DNA from: Brevibacillus humidisoli
GTDB lineage: Bacteria; Bacillota; Bacilli; Brevibacillales; Brevibacillaceae
Direction of reading: 5' to 3'
DNA: 64,000 nt
NCBI RefSeq assembly: GCF_020923435.1
Contig: NZ_CP087263.1
Span: 744,001 to 808,000 of the forward strand
The notes under the pieces are model-generated. The model saw only the letters and a list, made by a program, of their open reading frames with translations, made no database searches and had not been told where the DNA came from. The position numbers and the translations under genes are program-made. The first letter of the stretch is position 1; each line of letters opens with the position of its first letter. Below, one piece after another: positions 25,836 through 34,960 of the stretch.

Positions 25836-27044
25836 TCATAGCGGTTGCGTCGCTTGCTGTGTCCAGGCCTGCAGCCTCTTGTCAGTAGGCAGCAAAAATC
25901 CGAGCAGCCCAATCGCCGGCATGATCGCGCAGAGCATCATCACGGCAAACAACCCCTGCTGGTCGGCGAGCAGTCCAAGCGCATATGCGCCAATGCCTCC
26001 CATCCCAAACGAGAAACCGAGGATCAATCCGGATACGGTGCCGATTTTGCCTGGCAGAAGTTCTTGGGCGTAGACGACAGTAACGGAGAAACTGGACAAG
26101 AGAATCAAACCGTCAACAAACAAGAGTGGAAATGCCCAGAATCCCTGGACAAACGGGATAAACAGACTGAGCGGCAGCGTTCCCACTGTAGATGCGATCA
26201 GCATGTTGCGCTTGCCAAAGCGGTCGGCTAATGGACCGCCAAACAAGGTACCGACAGCGCCTGCGAGCAGAAACAAAAACACGTACAGTTGAGCCAGCTT
26301 CACTTCATAACCGAAAACGTCAATCAGATAAAGCGGATAAAACCCTTGCAGGCCGGCATAGACGCAGGAGCGAACGCTGACAATGATGATGAGCAGCAAA
26401 AGAGCGATCTGCCGTTTCGTGAGATGGGTGACGATGGGAACGGCTCCTCCACGACCGCGCTGCCGCTGTTGGCCTGCATACCAGTAGGCGACGAAAATCA
26501 ACACGCCAAGGGCGGCTGACGCTGGAATCACAAACCAGGCTGCGCCGAATTGGCCAAATGGTACAAACACGAGAGCAGTCATCAATGGAGCCAGTGCCTG
26601 TCCGGTATTGCCGCCAACCTGAAAAATGGACTGGCCCAGACCGCGTCGGGAACCGGAAGCTAGGTAGGCGACACGGGATGCTTCCGGGTGAAAGATGGCG
26701 GAACCTACTCCGACAAGCGCAACGGAGAGTAGTACCACGAGGTAGTGCTCTGCCAGGGCGATTCCCAGCATCCCAAGTCCAGAGGCCAACATCCCGACTG
26801 GCATCAGAAAGGGACGAGGCGTACGATCCGACAGATAGCCAACCAGAGGCTGCAGCACGGAGGCTGTAGCATTCATCACCAGCAGGATCATACCCAGTTG
26901 GGCATAGTCGAGGGTTAGGCTGTCTTTCAGGATGGGCAATACGGCTGGAATTACCGCTTGCAGGCTGTCATTCAACAGATGAACCAGGCTGATCGCAAAC
27001 AAGACACGATAAACGGTTGGCGTATGAATCGGATTCACGGGCAT
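25836..27044 (-). CDS. MFS transporter, fosmidomycin-resistance (Fsr)-like
   Basis: 402 residues, 12 hydrophobic segments. The opening VLFAISLVHLLNDSLQAVIPAVLPILKDSLTLDYAQLG and the loop VGYLSDRTPRPFLMPVG are typical of the Fsr subgroup of drug/proton antiporters. Actual substrate unknown. ATG 27044 (MPVNPIH) is chosen because GGAGAG lies just upstream; longer in-frame starts lack this. It is divergent from psuK. Confidence 0.85.
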   Translation of the reverse strand: MPVNPIHTPTVYRVLFAISLVHLLNDSLQAVIPAVLPILKDSLTLDYAQLGMILLVMNATASVLQPLVGYLSDRTPRPFLMPVGMLASGLGMLGIALAEHYLVVLLSVALVGVGSAIFHPEASRVAYLASGSRRGLGQSIFQVGGNTGQALAPLMTALVFVPFGQFGAAWFVIPASAALGVLIFVAYWYAGQQRQRGRGGAVPIVTHLTKRQIALLLLIIIVSVRSCVYAGLQGFYPLYLIDVFGYEVKLAQLYVFLFLLAGAVGTLFGGPLADRFGKRNMLIASTVGTLPLSLFIPFVQGFWAFPLLFVDGLILLSSFSVTVVYAQELLPGKIGTVSGLILGFSFGMGGIGAYALGLLADQQGLFAVMMLCAIMPAIGLLGFLLPTDKRLQAWTQQATQPL

Positions 27045-27201
27045 CAGCTCTCCATTTCTCATTATGACGAGTTCCACCCTCCGCTGGTCATACTGCGGAC
27101 GGAACGTCTTGTTGATCTTTCCATCATAACAAAAAGACTGGTAAAATGGGTACGGGGAAACGAGTCAGATTGTGTTGGCAAGAGGATGGAGGGAACCATT
27201 C

Positions 27202-28155
27202 ATGAGATTGAGACGTTGGCTGGCAATCGGTGGAGCCAATCTGGACGTGAAGGGCGGGCCGCATTCTACTTTGCGTCTGGAGACAAGCAATCCGGGAGTT
27301 GTGCGAACGGCTGCGGGAGGAGTAGCCCGCAATGTGGCAGAAAACGTGGCTCGTTTAGGCGAAGAAGTAGCGCTGCTGGCACTTGTCGGTGAAGACAACG
27401 ACGGCGAGTGGCTGCGACAGGAGACGGCAGCAAGCGGTGTTAGTACAGCCGGCATGTTCCGCCTCGGTGGCCAGCGAACCGGGCGCTACCTATCGGTTCA
27501 CAACGAGTCGGGTGAACTGGTCGTAGCCATCGCTGACATGGAGATCAATGAAGCGTGGGACGATACGCTAGTCAACAGCGGTGTCCAGCTAATGGACGAA
27601 ACAAGCGGCGTTTTTCTTGAGGCCAACCTGCCGCGGCCGGTGATGGAGCAGTTTCTCGCTGCTGCTCACGCACGCGGCTGCCCGATAGCGGCAGATTCTG
27701 TCTCGGTTAAAAAAGCGGAGAAATGGTGCGGCCTCCTGCGTGATATCGCCTTGATTACCCCGAGCAAGTCAGAAGCAGAGGTGTTAACCGGACTGACCAT
27801 CACAGATCAGGCAGGTGTGGAACGAGCGGCAGCATCACTGCTCCAGCAAGGTGTGCAGCGAGTGATCATCACTTGCGGTGCAGACGGGGTGTATCTGATG
27901 AGCCAGACAGAATCCTGCTGGCTGCCTGCGCCGAGGGGACCTGTGCATGATGTGACCGGAGCGGGTGACGCTTTTACGGCAGGTGTCATGTACGGGTTTA
28001 TGCGAACTGACTCGTTGATCGAACAGGCAGCATACGGGCTGGCTATGGCCGGAATGACCCTCGCCAGCAAACATTCGGTCGCCCACGAGGTAAATGCCGA
28101 TAAACTGAATCAGGCAAAGGAGGCCTTTTTACGTGAAACTGGATATCAAACCTGA
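27202..28155 (+). CDS. psuK: Pseudouridine kinase (PfkB family)
   Basis: 317 residues. PfkB features are GGANLDVKG near the start, TAAGGVARNVAENVARLG, and the ATP/anion-hole motif DVTGAGDAFTAGVMYGF with catalytic Asp. It overlaps the pseudouridine-5'-phosphate glycosidase gene by 23 bases, which points to pseudouridine as substrate: PsuK phosphorylates it and PsuG splits it to uracil and ribose 5-phosphate. Start ATG 27202 follows GGAGGGAA. Confidence 0.88.
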   Translation: MRLRRWLAIGGANLDVKGGPHSTLRLETSNPGVVRTAAGGVARNVAENVARLGEEVALLALVGEDNDGEWLRQETAASGVSTAGMFRLGGQRTGRYLSVHNESGELVVAIADMEINEAWDDTLVNSGVQLMDETSGVFLEANLPRPVMEQFLAAAHARGCPIAADSVSVKKAEKWCGLLRDIALITPSKSEAEVLTGLTITDQAGVERAAASLLQQGVQRVIITCGADGVYLMSQTESCWLPAPRGPVHDVTGAGDAFTAGVMYGFMRTDSLIEQAAYGLAMAGMTLASKHSVAHEVNADKLNQAKEAFLRETGYQT

Positions 28156-29047
28156 AGTGGCAGAAGCGCTGGAAAAAGGAGAGGCCGTCGTCGCACTTGA
28201 ATCGACGATTATTTCGCACGGTATGCCTTACCCGCAAAATGTGGAGACGGCAGTGGCAGTCGAGGAGATCATCCGCCGCGCCGGTGCTGTCCCGGCAACG
28301 ATCGCTATACTTGGCGGCAGATGCAAAGTAGGGCTGACTCACGAAGAGATCGAGCAACTGGCCCAAACGAGTGACGTGATCAAGACCAGCCGCCGCGACC
28401 TGGCTTACGTCACGGCGAGGGGACTAAACGGTGCCACCACAGTGGCAGGCACGATGATCATCGCTGAACTGGCCGGTATTCGCATCTTCGTTACCGGCGG
28501 CATTGGTGGTGTGCATCGGGGAGCCCAACAGACGATGGATATCTCGGCCGACCTCAGCGAGCTGGCGCGGACAGAAGTGGCCGTCGTTTGTGCAGGGGCA
28601 AAGTCAATTCTCGACATTGGACTCACCCTGGAATACCTGGAGACTCAGGGTGTGCCGGTGATCGGCTACAAGACGGAACGTTTTCCCGCCTTTTACAGTC
28701 AGGACAGTGGCTTCTCTGTTCCGCACTCGCTCTACAGTGCGGCGGAAGTGGCGGAAGTGCTGGCTGAGAAACACCTGCTGGGTCTTAGCGGCGGTACCGT
28801 TATCGCCAACCCGATTCCAGACGAGCACGCTCTGCCTGCCGAGGAAATCGAGAGTGCGATTGAAGAATCGCTGCGTGAGGCAGAGAGGAGAGGCATCGCG
28901 GGCAAAGAGGTAACACCCTTTTTGCTCAGCAGGTTGGGGGAGATCACCGGTGGAAGAAGTCTGGCGGCTAACATCGAACTGGTGAAGCACAATGCCCGTG
29001 TAGGTGCAGAGATTGCACTGGAATTGGCCAAGCGAATGAAAGGATAG
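28133..29047 (+). CDS. psuG: Pseudouridine-5'-phosphate glycosidase
   Basis: 304 residues with GTG start 28133. Family blocks ALESTIISHGMPYPQNVETA, PATIAILGGRCKVGL, TSRRDLAY, FVTGGIGGVHRGAQQTMDISADL and GVPVIGYKTERFPAFYSQDSG are nearly invariant in PsuG, including the catalytic Lys and Mn-binding Asp segments. It breaks the C-C glycosidic bond of pseudouridine 5'-phosphate. It works with PsuK, upstream and overlapping. Confidence 0.96.
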   Translation: MKLDIKPEVAEALEKGEAVVALESTIISHGMPYPQNVETAVAVEEIIRRAGAVPATIAILGGRCKVGLTHEEIEQLAQTSDVIKTSRRDLAYVTARGLNGATTVAGTMIIAELAGIRIFVTGGIGGVHRGAQQTMDISADLSELARTEVAVVCAGAKSILDIGLTLEYLETQGVPVIGYKTERFPAFYSQDSGFSVPHSLYSAAEVAEVLAEKHLLGLSGGTVIANPIPDEHALPAEEIESAIEESLREAERRGIAGKEVTPFLLSRLGEITGGRSLAANIELVKHNARVGAEIALELAKRMKG

Positions 29048-29080
29048 ACAGTAGGATCTACCCTGATCTTGTCGAATGAT

Positions 29081-29115
29081 TCCTACCGTTGTAGATCTTC
29101 GGTAGGGATTTTTGA
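29081..29115 (+). terminator. Terminator after psuG
   Basis: TCCTACCG (29081-29088) pairs with CGGTAGGGA (29100-29108), followed by TTTTTG. Confidence 0.8.
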
Positions 29116-29119
29116 TGTT

Positions 29120-29146
29120 CGAAACATTTATCTACAAATACTCGAC
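29120..29146 (+). promoter_or_regulatory. Candidate ECF-sigma promoter for the LCP gene
   Basis: CGAAAC (29120-29125), 17 bases, CGAC (29143-29146). This resembles sigma-X/sigma-M type promoters, which drive LCP genes in B. subtilis. The match is short and the -35 lacks the usual leading TG. Confidence 0.35.
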
Positions 29147-29296
29147 TGCCTATGCTAAAATAATGAGCAGGGTTTTGACCGCCAACGGCTAAGGTGTGGC
29201 GGTCACCAAATTTTTCTGCCGGAACCGACTGACAGTTTGACGTTGACGCACCTTTCACAGATTTCAGAAGGATACATACAAGGAGTTTGATTGTTT

Positions 29297-30868
29297 ATGC
29301 CCGAGACGGTCGCGAATCGACGCACCGCTTCTTCCAAAAGACGAACGAAGCCGTCGCGACGCAAAAAATGGCGGCGGATTCTCACCTTGTTTGCGCTGTT
29401 TATGATCCTAGCTGTGGGCGGAGTGGCCGCCGCAGTTGTATACCAACTCAATCATGCAATCGAGAACGTTACGAAAAATCCTTATGAAACGCCATCAACC
29501 GACGGAAAACCGGTCGAGACGGATTACGAATCGGAAAAACCGCTCTCATTCGTTTTGCTTGGGCGGGATACGCGAAAGGGGTCCGGGTCACTCAATACCG
29601 ACGTGATGATGGTCGCCGTGGCCAACCCGAAGACGAAAAAGGTAACCCTGCTATCGCTGCCGCGGGACACGCGCGTTAAAATCCCCGGTTATCGCGGTTA
29701 TCACAAAATCAACGCTGTGTTTGCCAATGGGGAAGCAGAGCGCCGCCAGGCGGAAGCGAGCGGTCAGACGCCGACGGAGAACGGCATGACCCTGACCAAG
29801 AAGACGCTGGAACACATGCTGGGCATTCCGATCCAACACTATGTCGAAGTAAACTTTGATGGGTTTAAGGCGGTCATCGACGAACTGGGCGGAATTGAGG
29901 TTAATGTGGACCGCAAACTGGTTTACGATGATCCGAGTGACGGTACCCATATCTATCTGGAGCCTGGGCTGCAGTTGTTAAACGGCGAGCAGGCACTGGG
30001 GTATGTACGTCACCGCATGGACAACAGGGGACCTCGGTACTATTCCAGTGATTTTGACCGCAACCGACGCCAACAGGAAGTGGTAAAGGCGGTTGTGGAA
30101 AAGATGACCTCCTTTGACGGCATCACGAAGGTTCTTAATGTGATTGGCACAGCTAGTGAGTATGTCCATACGGATCTGTCCAAGGATCAGATCAAAGGGC
30201 TGGTTTACGATTTTAAGAGCTTCCGTTCCCAGGACATCACAGTACTGGAAAACGGAGCAGTCTGGAATTCGGTACTGAGTAAGACGCTTCTGCCGAAAGA
30301 AAATATGGAAAACATCCGTTCGACGTTGATGCGGGAGATGGGTGTGACTATGACTGCCGATTTGAGCGATGCGGCGATTGCTGAATATGCGGCTGCAGAG
30401 GTAGCCAGCCATCGCAGCCAGCAACAGCGGGAAGCGGCAAAGCCTGAACAGAAGTCAGAGAAGCCGGCGGACAGCCAGCAGGAGCAGCCGGATACAGCCA
30501 AGGAAACCGATGGTGATGGAGAGAGCGGTACCAATGGCACCACTCCACCGCCTGACATCGATGTCCTGGTACCGCAACAGCCGAATCAGGGTGGCACAGG
30601 TGAACCGTCCCAACCACCTGCATCTGGCAATAGCGAAAGCGAGCAAGACCCTGAGCCGAATACCAATCCGGGCAGTCTGGAGCCTCCACCGTCAGGAACG
30701 GAGGATGGGGGAGCCGCCAACGGGGGCAACGGGAGTGTTGCACCGCCACCGGATATTGCTCCCCTTCCAGGGACTACCTTCCCTGCGACAGAGCCGACAG
30801 GCGGAGAAGGAACGGAGACACCAACGGTTACCCATCAGTCAAATCAAACGAATACGTCAGTTGGTTAG
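29297..30868 (+). CDS. LytR-CpsA-Psr (LCP) family cell-wall ligase
   Basis: About 523 residues: a basic cytoplasmic tail, one membrane helix (about 28-50), then the LCP domain (about 80-320) with LGRDTRKGSGSLNTDVMMVAVANP, SLPRDTRVKIPGYRGYHKINAVFANG, FDGFKAVIDELGGIEVNVDR and GYVRHRMD...DFDRNRRQQEVV. The Arg/Asp residues of these blocks bind the polyprenyl pyrophosphate. The last about 140 residues are a low-complexity Pro/Gln/Gly/Glu tail, likely disordered in the wall. LCP enzymes attach teichoic acid or other polymers to peptidoglycan. TTG 29291 is the alternative start. Confidence 0.93.
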   Translation: MPETVANRRTASSKRRTKPSRRKKWRRILTLFALFMILAVGGVAAAVVYQLNHAIENVTKNPYETPSTDGKPVETDYESEKPLSFVLLGRDTRKGSGSLNTDVMMVAVANPKTKKVTLLSLPRDTRVKIPGYRGYHKINAVFANGEAERRQAEASGQTPTENGMTLTKKTLEHMLGIPIQHYVEVNFDGFKAVIDELGGIEVNVDRKLVYDDPSDGTHIYLEPGLQLLNGEQALGYVRHRMDNRGPRYYSSDFDRNRRQQEVVKAVVEKMTSFDGITKVLNVIGTASEYVHTDLSKDQIKGLVYDFKSFRSQDITVLENGAVWNSVLSKTLLPKENMENIRSTLMREMGVTMTADLSDAAIAEYAAAEVASHRSQQQREAAKPEQKSEKPADSQQEQPDTAKETDGDGESGTNGTTPPPDIDVLVPQQPNQGGTGEPSQPPASGNSESEQDPEPNTNPGSLEPPPSGTEDGGAANGGNGSVAPPPDIAPLPGTTFPATEPTGGEGTETPTVTHQSNQTNTSVG

Positions 30869-30875
30869 AGAGATT

Positions 30876-30917
30876 ACGGTCAGGAGGGATTCACCACCCC
30901 CTTTTGACCGTTTTTTG
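30876..30917 (+). terminator. Terminator after the LCP gene
   Basis: ACGGTCA (30876-30882) pairs with TGACCGT (30905-30911), followed by a T-run. Confidence 0.8.
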
Positions 30918-31049
30918 TTGTGCGCGCTGCCTGCTTTCTGTGTCCAAGTGCAAGAAAGGGATTCGCAAAGAGAAAATTCGTGGTAAGATAGGAATACGAA
31001 TAGTAGACTGATACTTCTGAACATTCCAGGCAGTGAGGAGGAATGCCGC

Positions 31050-31361
31050 ATGGTGCTGTTTCTGATTAACATGGGTCTTATCATCTTATTTTTATATCTG
31101 ATTAGCCGTCGCCCGTATCAGGACGTCGTCTACGACGAAGAATTTTTCCTGCGCAATCCATCTGCGCTGGAAGAATATCAGCAAATGCCAATCGAATTTC
31201 AGAAAGCCTTTTTCCGTAAACATAAAGACTGGATCAAGGAAAAATACTTGCGCGGGGAAAGCTACGTGCTCGGTTTCTGCCCCAACAAGGAAATCCGCCG
31301 TGCCTGGCTGTCCGAATTCGTTAGTCAGAAAGAGTGGAAGACTCCCTCTCCTTTGCAATAA
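31050..31361 (+). CDS. Small membrane-anchored protein of unknown function
   Basis: 103 residues, ATG 31050 after GTGAGGAGGAA. One N-terminal helix (LFLINMGLIILFLYLI), then a charged, aromatic cytoplasmic part (YDEEFFLRNPSALEEYQQMPIEFQKAFFRKHKDWIKEKYLRG). No family recognised. A terminator overlaps its stop, so it is monocistronic. Confidence 0.7.
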   Translation: MVLFLINMGLIILFLYLISRRPYQDVVYDEEFFLRNPSALEEYQQMPIEFQKAFFRKHKDWIKEKYLRGESYVLGFCPNKEIRRAWLSEFVSQKEWKTPSPLQ

Positions 31362-31379
31362 GGAGGGGGTTTCTTTTTG
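31342..31379 (+). terminator. Terminator overlapping the stop of the 103-residue gene
   Basis: CCCTCTCCTT / AAGGAGGGGG stem around the stop codon, then TTTCTTTTT. Confidence 0.8.
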
Positions 31380-31430
31380 CCGCAACTGCACACAATAACC
31401 CTGAACCCATAGGCAAAAAGGAGAGATCGT

Positions 31431-33131
31431 ATGTTTGGAAAGAATGCGGGAGATGTGCTGGTTGAGCTCCTGATTGAGTGGGGGGTTGACCATATCTACG
31501 GAATGCCGGGAGACTCCATCAACTCGCTGATCGAATCGATACGAAAAGCAAAGGACAAAATCAAGTTTATTCAGGTGAGACATGAGGAAGCAGGGGCTTT
31601 GGCTGCCGCCGCTTATGCCAAGCTTACAGGAAAGTTAGGTGTTTGCACCGCTATAGCCGGGCCAGGTGCGATCCATCTGCTCAACGGTCTTTACGATGCG
31701 AAGATGGATAAGGCTCCGGTATTGGCCATCACCGGTCAGGTAGAGACGGATCTGATGGGGATTGACTACTTTCAGGAAGTAAATCTGGAACGAATGTTTG
31801 CTGATGTAGCTGTGTACAACCAGCGGATTATGTCGGCGGAGCAGCTGCCGGCCGTCGTCAATCAGGCGATTCGCACCGCTTATGCCAAGCAAGGTGTTTC
31901 TGTACTGACGGTGCCCGACGACATACCCAAGATGGAGGTCGAGAGAGAAGCGCGCAGAACGAGCACATTTGTCACCAGCCCCTACATGCTGCCCCAGCCT
32001 GATGATCTGCACAAAGCAGCAGAACTGCTGGACAAGGCGGAGAGACCGGTCATTCTTGCCGGACGGGGGGCCCGTGGAGCACGAGAGTCTCTGCTTGCTC
32101 TGGCGGAAAAAATTGCTGCACCCATCGTGCTCTCACTTCCCGGCAAGGGGGTTGTCCCGGATGAACATCCATTCTGCCTCGGAGGATTGGGCTTGATTGG
32201 AACCAAGCCAGCCTACGAGGCGATGAGAGAGGCGGATACCCTGCTGATGGTGGGAGCCTCGTATCCGTTTACTGGGTTCTTGCCTGATGATGCGGCCACG
32301 ATCCATATCGATACCGATCCGACTCAGATTGGCAAACGCTATCCGGTAGATGTCGGTATGGCCGGCGACGCTGCAAAGAGCTTGTCCCATCTCATCGGAC
32401 AGGTCACGCGGCATGAAGACCGGGACTTTCTGGAGCGATGCCAGCGAAACATGCGGGAATGGTGGGAGAAGATGGAGCGGCAGGAGGCGGACCCAGCCAA
32501 ACCGATCAAACCACAGCGCGTCATCCATGCCTTGCAGCAAGTGGTGAGTGACGATGCGGTACTCTCTGTCGACGTGGGCAATGTGACAGTCTGGGTGGCA
32601 CGCAACTTCCGGATGACCAATCAGCAGATGGTCATATCCAGTTGGCTGGCAACGCTTGGGTGCGGTCTGCCAGGAGCGATCGCCGCCAAAATCGCATACC
32701 CGCAAAAACAGGTATTTGCGATTTGCGGTGACGGCGGATTTGCGATGACGATGAATGACTTCGTGACGGCAGTGAAGTATGAACTGCCAATCGTCGTGAT
32801 TGTCTTCAACAATCACAAGATCGCCATGATCAAATTTGAGCAAGAAGTGATGGGCAACATAGAATTTGGCACCAATCTGCACAATCCTGACTTCGCTCGG
32901 TATGCAGAGATTTGCGGCGGGATCGGTTTTCGGGTCGAGACGGCAGACGAACTGCTGCCGGCGATGCGGCAGGCACTGGCGCTGGGCAAACCATGCATCA
33001 TCGACGTGCTAGTTGACGCACTGGAAGCGCCGATGCCGTCCAAGATCACCTTTGGACAGGCTGCCGGATATGCCAAACATATGCTGAAGGAGCTGTTTGA
33101 GGAGGGCAAGATTGAAGTGCCGATGCGGTAA
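31431..33131 (+). CDS. Thiamine-diphosphate enzyme, pyruvate oxidase (PoxB/YdaP)-like
   Basis: 566 residues with all three ThDP-enzyme domains: N-terminal Pyr domain (GVDHIYGMPGDSINSL, catalytic Glu in QVRHEEAGALAAAAYAKLTG), central FAD/nucleotide domain, and PP domain with GDGGFAMTMNDFVTAVKYELPIVVIVFNN (Mg/ThDP motif). The sequence is closest to pyruvate oxidase and B. subtilis YdaP; acetolactate synthase and phosphoenolpyruvate-type relatives are less likely given the GDSIN and IKFEQE blocks. It converts pyruvate to acetate or acetyl phosphate plus CO2. Confidence 0.85.
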   Translation: MFGKNAGDVLVELLIEWGVDHIYGMPGDSINSLIESIRKAKDKIKFIQVRHEEAGALAAAAYAKLTGKLGVCTAIAGPGAIHLLNGLYDAKMDKAPVLAITGQVETDLMGIDYFQEVNLERMFADVAVYNQRIMSAEQLPAVVNQAIRTAYAKQGVSVLTVPDDIPKMEVEREARRTSTFVTSPYMLPQPDDLHKAAELLDKAERPVILAGRGARGARESLLALAEKIAAPIVLSLPGKGVVPDEHPFCLGGLGLIGTKPAYEAMREADTLLMVGASYPFTGFLPDDAATIHIDTDPTQIGKRYPVDVGMAGDAAKSLSHLIGQVTRHEDRDFLERCQRNMREWWEKMERQEADPAKPIKPQRVIHALQQVVSDDAVLSVDVGNVTVWVARNFRMTNQQMVISSWLATLGCGLPGAIAAKIAYPQKQVFAICGDGGFAMTMNDFVTAVKYELPIVVIVFNNHKIAMIKFEQEVMGNIEFGTNLHNPDFARYAEICGGIGFRVETADELLPAMRQALALGKPCIIDVLVDALEAPMPSKITFGQAAGYAKHMLKELFEEGKIEVPMR

Positions 33132-33340
33132 CGAGCTGCAGAACCGGTAACGGGTTGCACGAATTGCGGCAGCTGCAAAAACGCATCTCTTCACCGTTTC
33201 CCCTGCGAGTAGGAGGAGGCGTCCTCTCCCAGCAGGTTCGTCCAAAAAAAGGGCAGAACGTATGTTGAAGGAGAGGTTGTTTGGGCATACTTGTAAGGGT
33301 GACGCATCACCAACATCACAAGAGGCAAGGAGGATTACAT

Positions 33341-33940
33341 ATGGCAGCACAGTATGGTGCGCATGAAGTCATGGAACTGCATGAAGTGTTGACAGACACG
33401 GTTGATGGGATCAACCAGTTTGAGTTGTACCGCCCCTATGCCAAAGATCCGCAACTGCAGTCGATCATGGATCGGCACATCCAGTTTATGGTTCAAGAGT
33501 ACAACAACTTGGTGAACGCCTTGAACCAGCAGGCGATGGCAACGGGTGGCACCGGCTACCGCACCCCGCGTACGGCGGCTGGCATGTCACCGACATACGG
33601 ACTAAACAACCCTGCACCGCAAACCCCGAACACTTCGCCCAACGAAATGAACGACCAAGATGTAGCAAGCGGCATGTTGGGCTGTCATAAGTCTTCAGCG
33701 ACGATGCGGATGGTGGCGACGCAAGAGATTGCTAATCCTCAGCTTCGCCGGATGGTACAGCAATGTGCGGTTAACTCTTCTGAGATGGCGTACGAGACTT
33801 TCCAGTACATGAACCAAAAAGGGTACTATCAAGTTCCGACGATGAAAGATATGACGACCAACACCGTCATCAGCACCTATCAGCCAGCTCAGATGCCGAT
33901 GGCAACCCAACAACAGCAGGCTCAACAACCGTATCAGTAA
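33341..33940 (+). CDS. CotF-like spore coat protein
   Basis: 199 residues, ATG 33341 behind CAAGGAGGA. Two helical halves (AHEVMELHEVLTDTVDGINQFELYRPYAKDPQLQSIMDRH and DQDVASGMLGCHKSSATMRMVATQEIANPQLRRMVQQCAVNSSEMAYETFQYMNQKGYY) flank a Pro/Thr/Asn-rich linker; the tail is Gln/Pro-rich. This is the ferritin-like coat protein family (CotF domain). It should be deposited in the coat by the mother cell. Confidence 0.88.
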   Translation: MAAQYGAHEVMELHEVLTDTVDGINQFELYRPYAKDPQLQSIMDRHIQFMVQEYNNLVNALNQQAMATGGTGYRTPRTAAGMSPTYGLNNPAPQTPNTSPNEMNDQDVASGMLGCHKSSATMRMVATQEIANPQLRRMVQQCAVNSSEMAYETFQYMNQKGYYQVPTMKDMTTNTVISTYQPAQMPMATQQQQAQQPYQ

Positions 33941-33973
33941 GCATTGACAGTTGTAAGCTGTGGCCATCGACGA

Positions 33974-34010
33974 AAAGGTTCTCCCGCCGCGGAGATCCTT
34001 TTTTTCTTTG
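33974..34010 (+). terminator. Terminator after the coat protein gene
   Basis: AAGGTTCTCC / GGAGATCCTT stem (one T-T mismatch) with CGCCGC loop, then TTTTTTCTTT. Confidence 0.82.
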
Positions 34011-34162
34011 CCGAATATATGAAGACGATGTAAAACAGTGTCGGATTAACGTAAATCCTGTATGGTCCAGGTAAAGATTTTTTAAAATAAATCCCCATAA
34101 TCGATTATGAACCACAGTTTTGTAATAAGTTTTAAGTAGGGTGAGCGGAAGGGGGAAGCAGT

Positions 34163-34960
34163 ATGCCGTTAACGGTAAAACTGGCGGAAACGGAAGAAGA
34201 GAGGAATAGAGCGTTTGCTCTGCGTCATCAAGTGTTTGTCCAGGAAAAGGGGAATCATCCGGATGGCAGTCAACTGGGAATACAGCTCAATGAGCGGGAA
34301 GAAGACGAATACGATGCGATCAGTGAACACATCATTGTTGTGGATGAAGAAACGCGAGAAGTCATTGGGACGTACCGCTTGGTTGACGGAGGGACTGCTC
34401 TTCGGACACTTGGTTTCTATTCTGACCGATTTTTTCAGCTGCACCCGATACGATCGAAGTTGACCGATACGATCGAGTTGGGGAGGAGCTGCATCCGTGC
34501 TGATTACCGCAGCGGCAGGGCGATTACCCTGCTGTGGAGAGCGATCGGAGACTTGATGATCAAACGACAAATCCGCTTTTTGATTGGCTTGACCAGCTTA
34601 TTCCCTTCTACCAATGAGGAGTTGATGCGAATCTATACCTATCTCATTCGGCATTATCGGATGGGAGACGTTTGGCTGGAGGCGAAGAGCGAATATCGAG
34701 TGGCAGGAGTTGGTGAAGTGGAACTAGTCGACTCCGAACAGGAGATGTTCCGGAAACTGCCCCCGCTCTTAAAAGGGTATCTGCGGGCTGGCGCGTGCGT
34801 CGCCGGGGAGCCCGCCTATGATCCGGGGTTTGGTTCGACACTCTTCTTTACGATGCTCGACAGCAGACAGATCGCTGAACGATATCGCCGCGGCTTTCTG
34901 ACTCGCACACCGATTGAGAGAGAGGAGAAGGTTACTTGTACGAGTGGGTCGGACGTCTGA
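34163..34960 (+). CDS. GNAT-fold N-acyltransferase (OlsB/Acetyltransf_5-like)
   Basis: 265 residues. The N-terminal part (FALRHQVFVQEKGNHPDG..., HIIVVDEETREVIGTYRLVDG, IELGRSCIRADYRSGRAITLLWRAIGDLMIKRQIRFLIGLTSL) matches the GNAT family that includes OlsB, which transfers a 3-hydroxyacyl chain from acyl-ACP to ornithine, and autoinducer-synthase-like enzymes. It overlaps the LpxL-like acyltransferase gene by 25 bases. Together the pair resembles the two steps of ornithine- or acyl-amino-acid lipid synthesis. The substrate is inferred only. Confidence 0.8.
   Translation: MPLTVKLAETEEERNRAFALRHQVFVQEKGNHPDGSQLGIQLNEREEDEYDAISEHIIVVDEETREVIGTYRLVDGGTALRTLGFYSDRFFQLHPIRSKLTDTIELGRSCIRADYRSGRAITLLWRAIGDLMIKRQIRFLIGLTSLFPSTNEELMRIYTYLIRHYRMGDVWLEAKSEYRVAGVGEVELVDSEQEMFRKLPPLLKGYLRAGACVAGEPAYDPGFGSTLFFTMLDSRQIAERYRRGFLTRTPIEREEKVTCTSGSDV

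Noticed and set aside
33202-33236. Hairpin CCTGC...GCAGG between pyruvate oxidase and CotF-like genes
   Set aside because: Followed by an A-run instead of a T-run on the plus strand, so not a terminator for the upstream gene; the structure is short and I see no further support.
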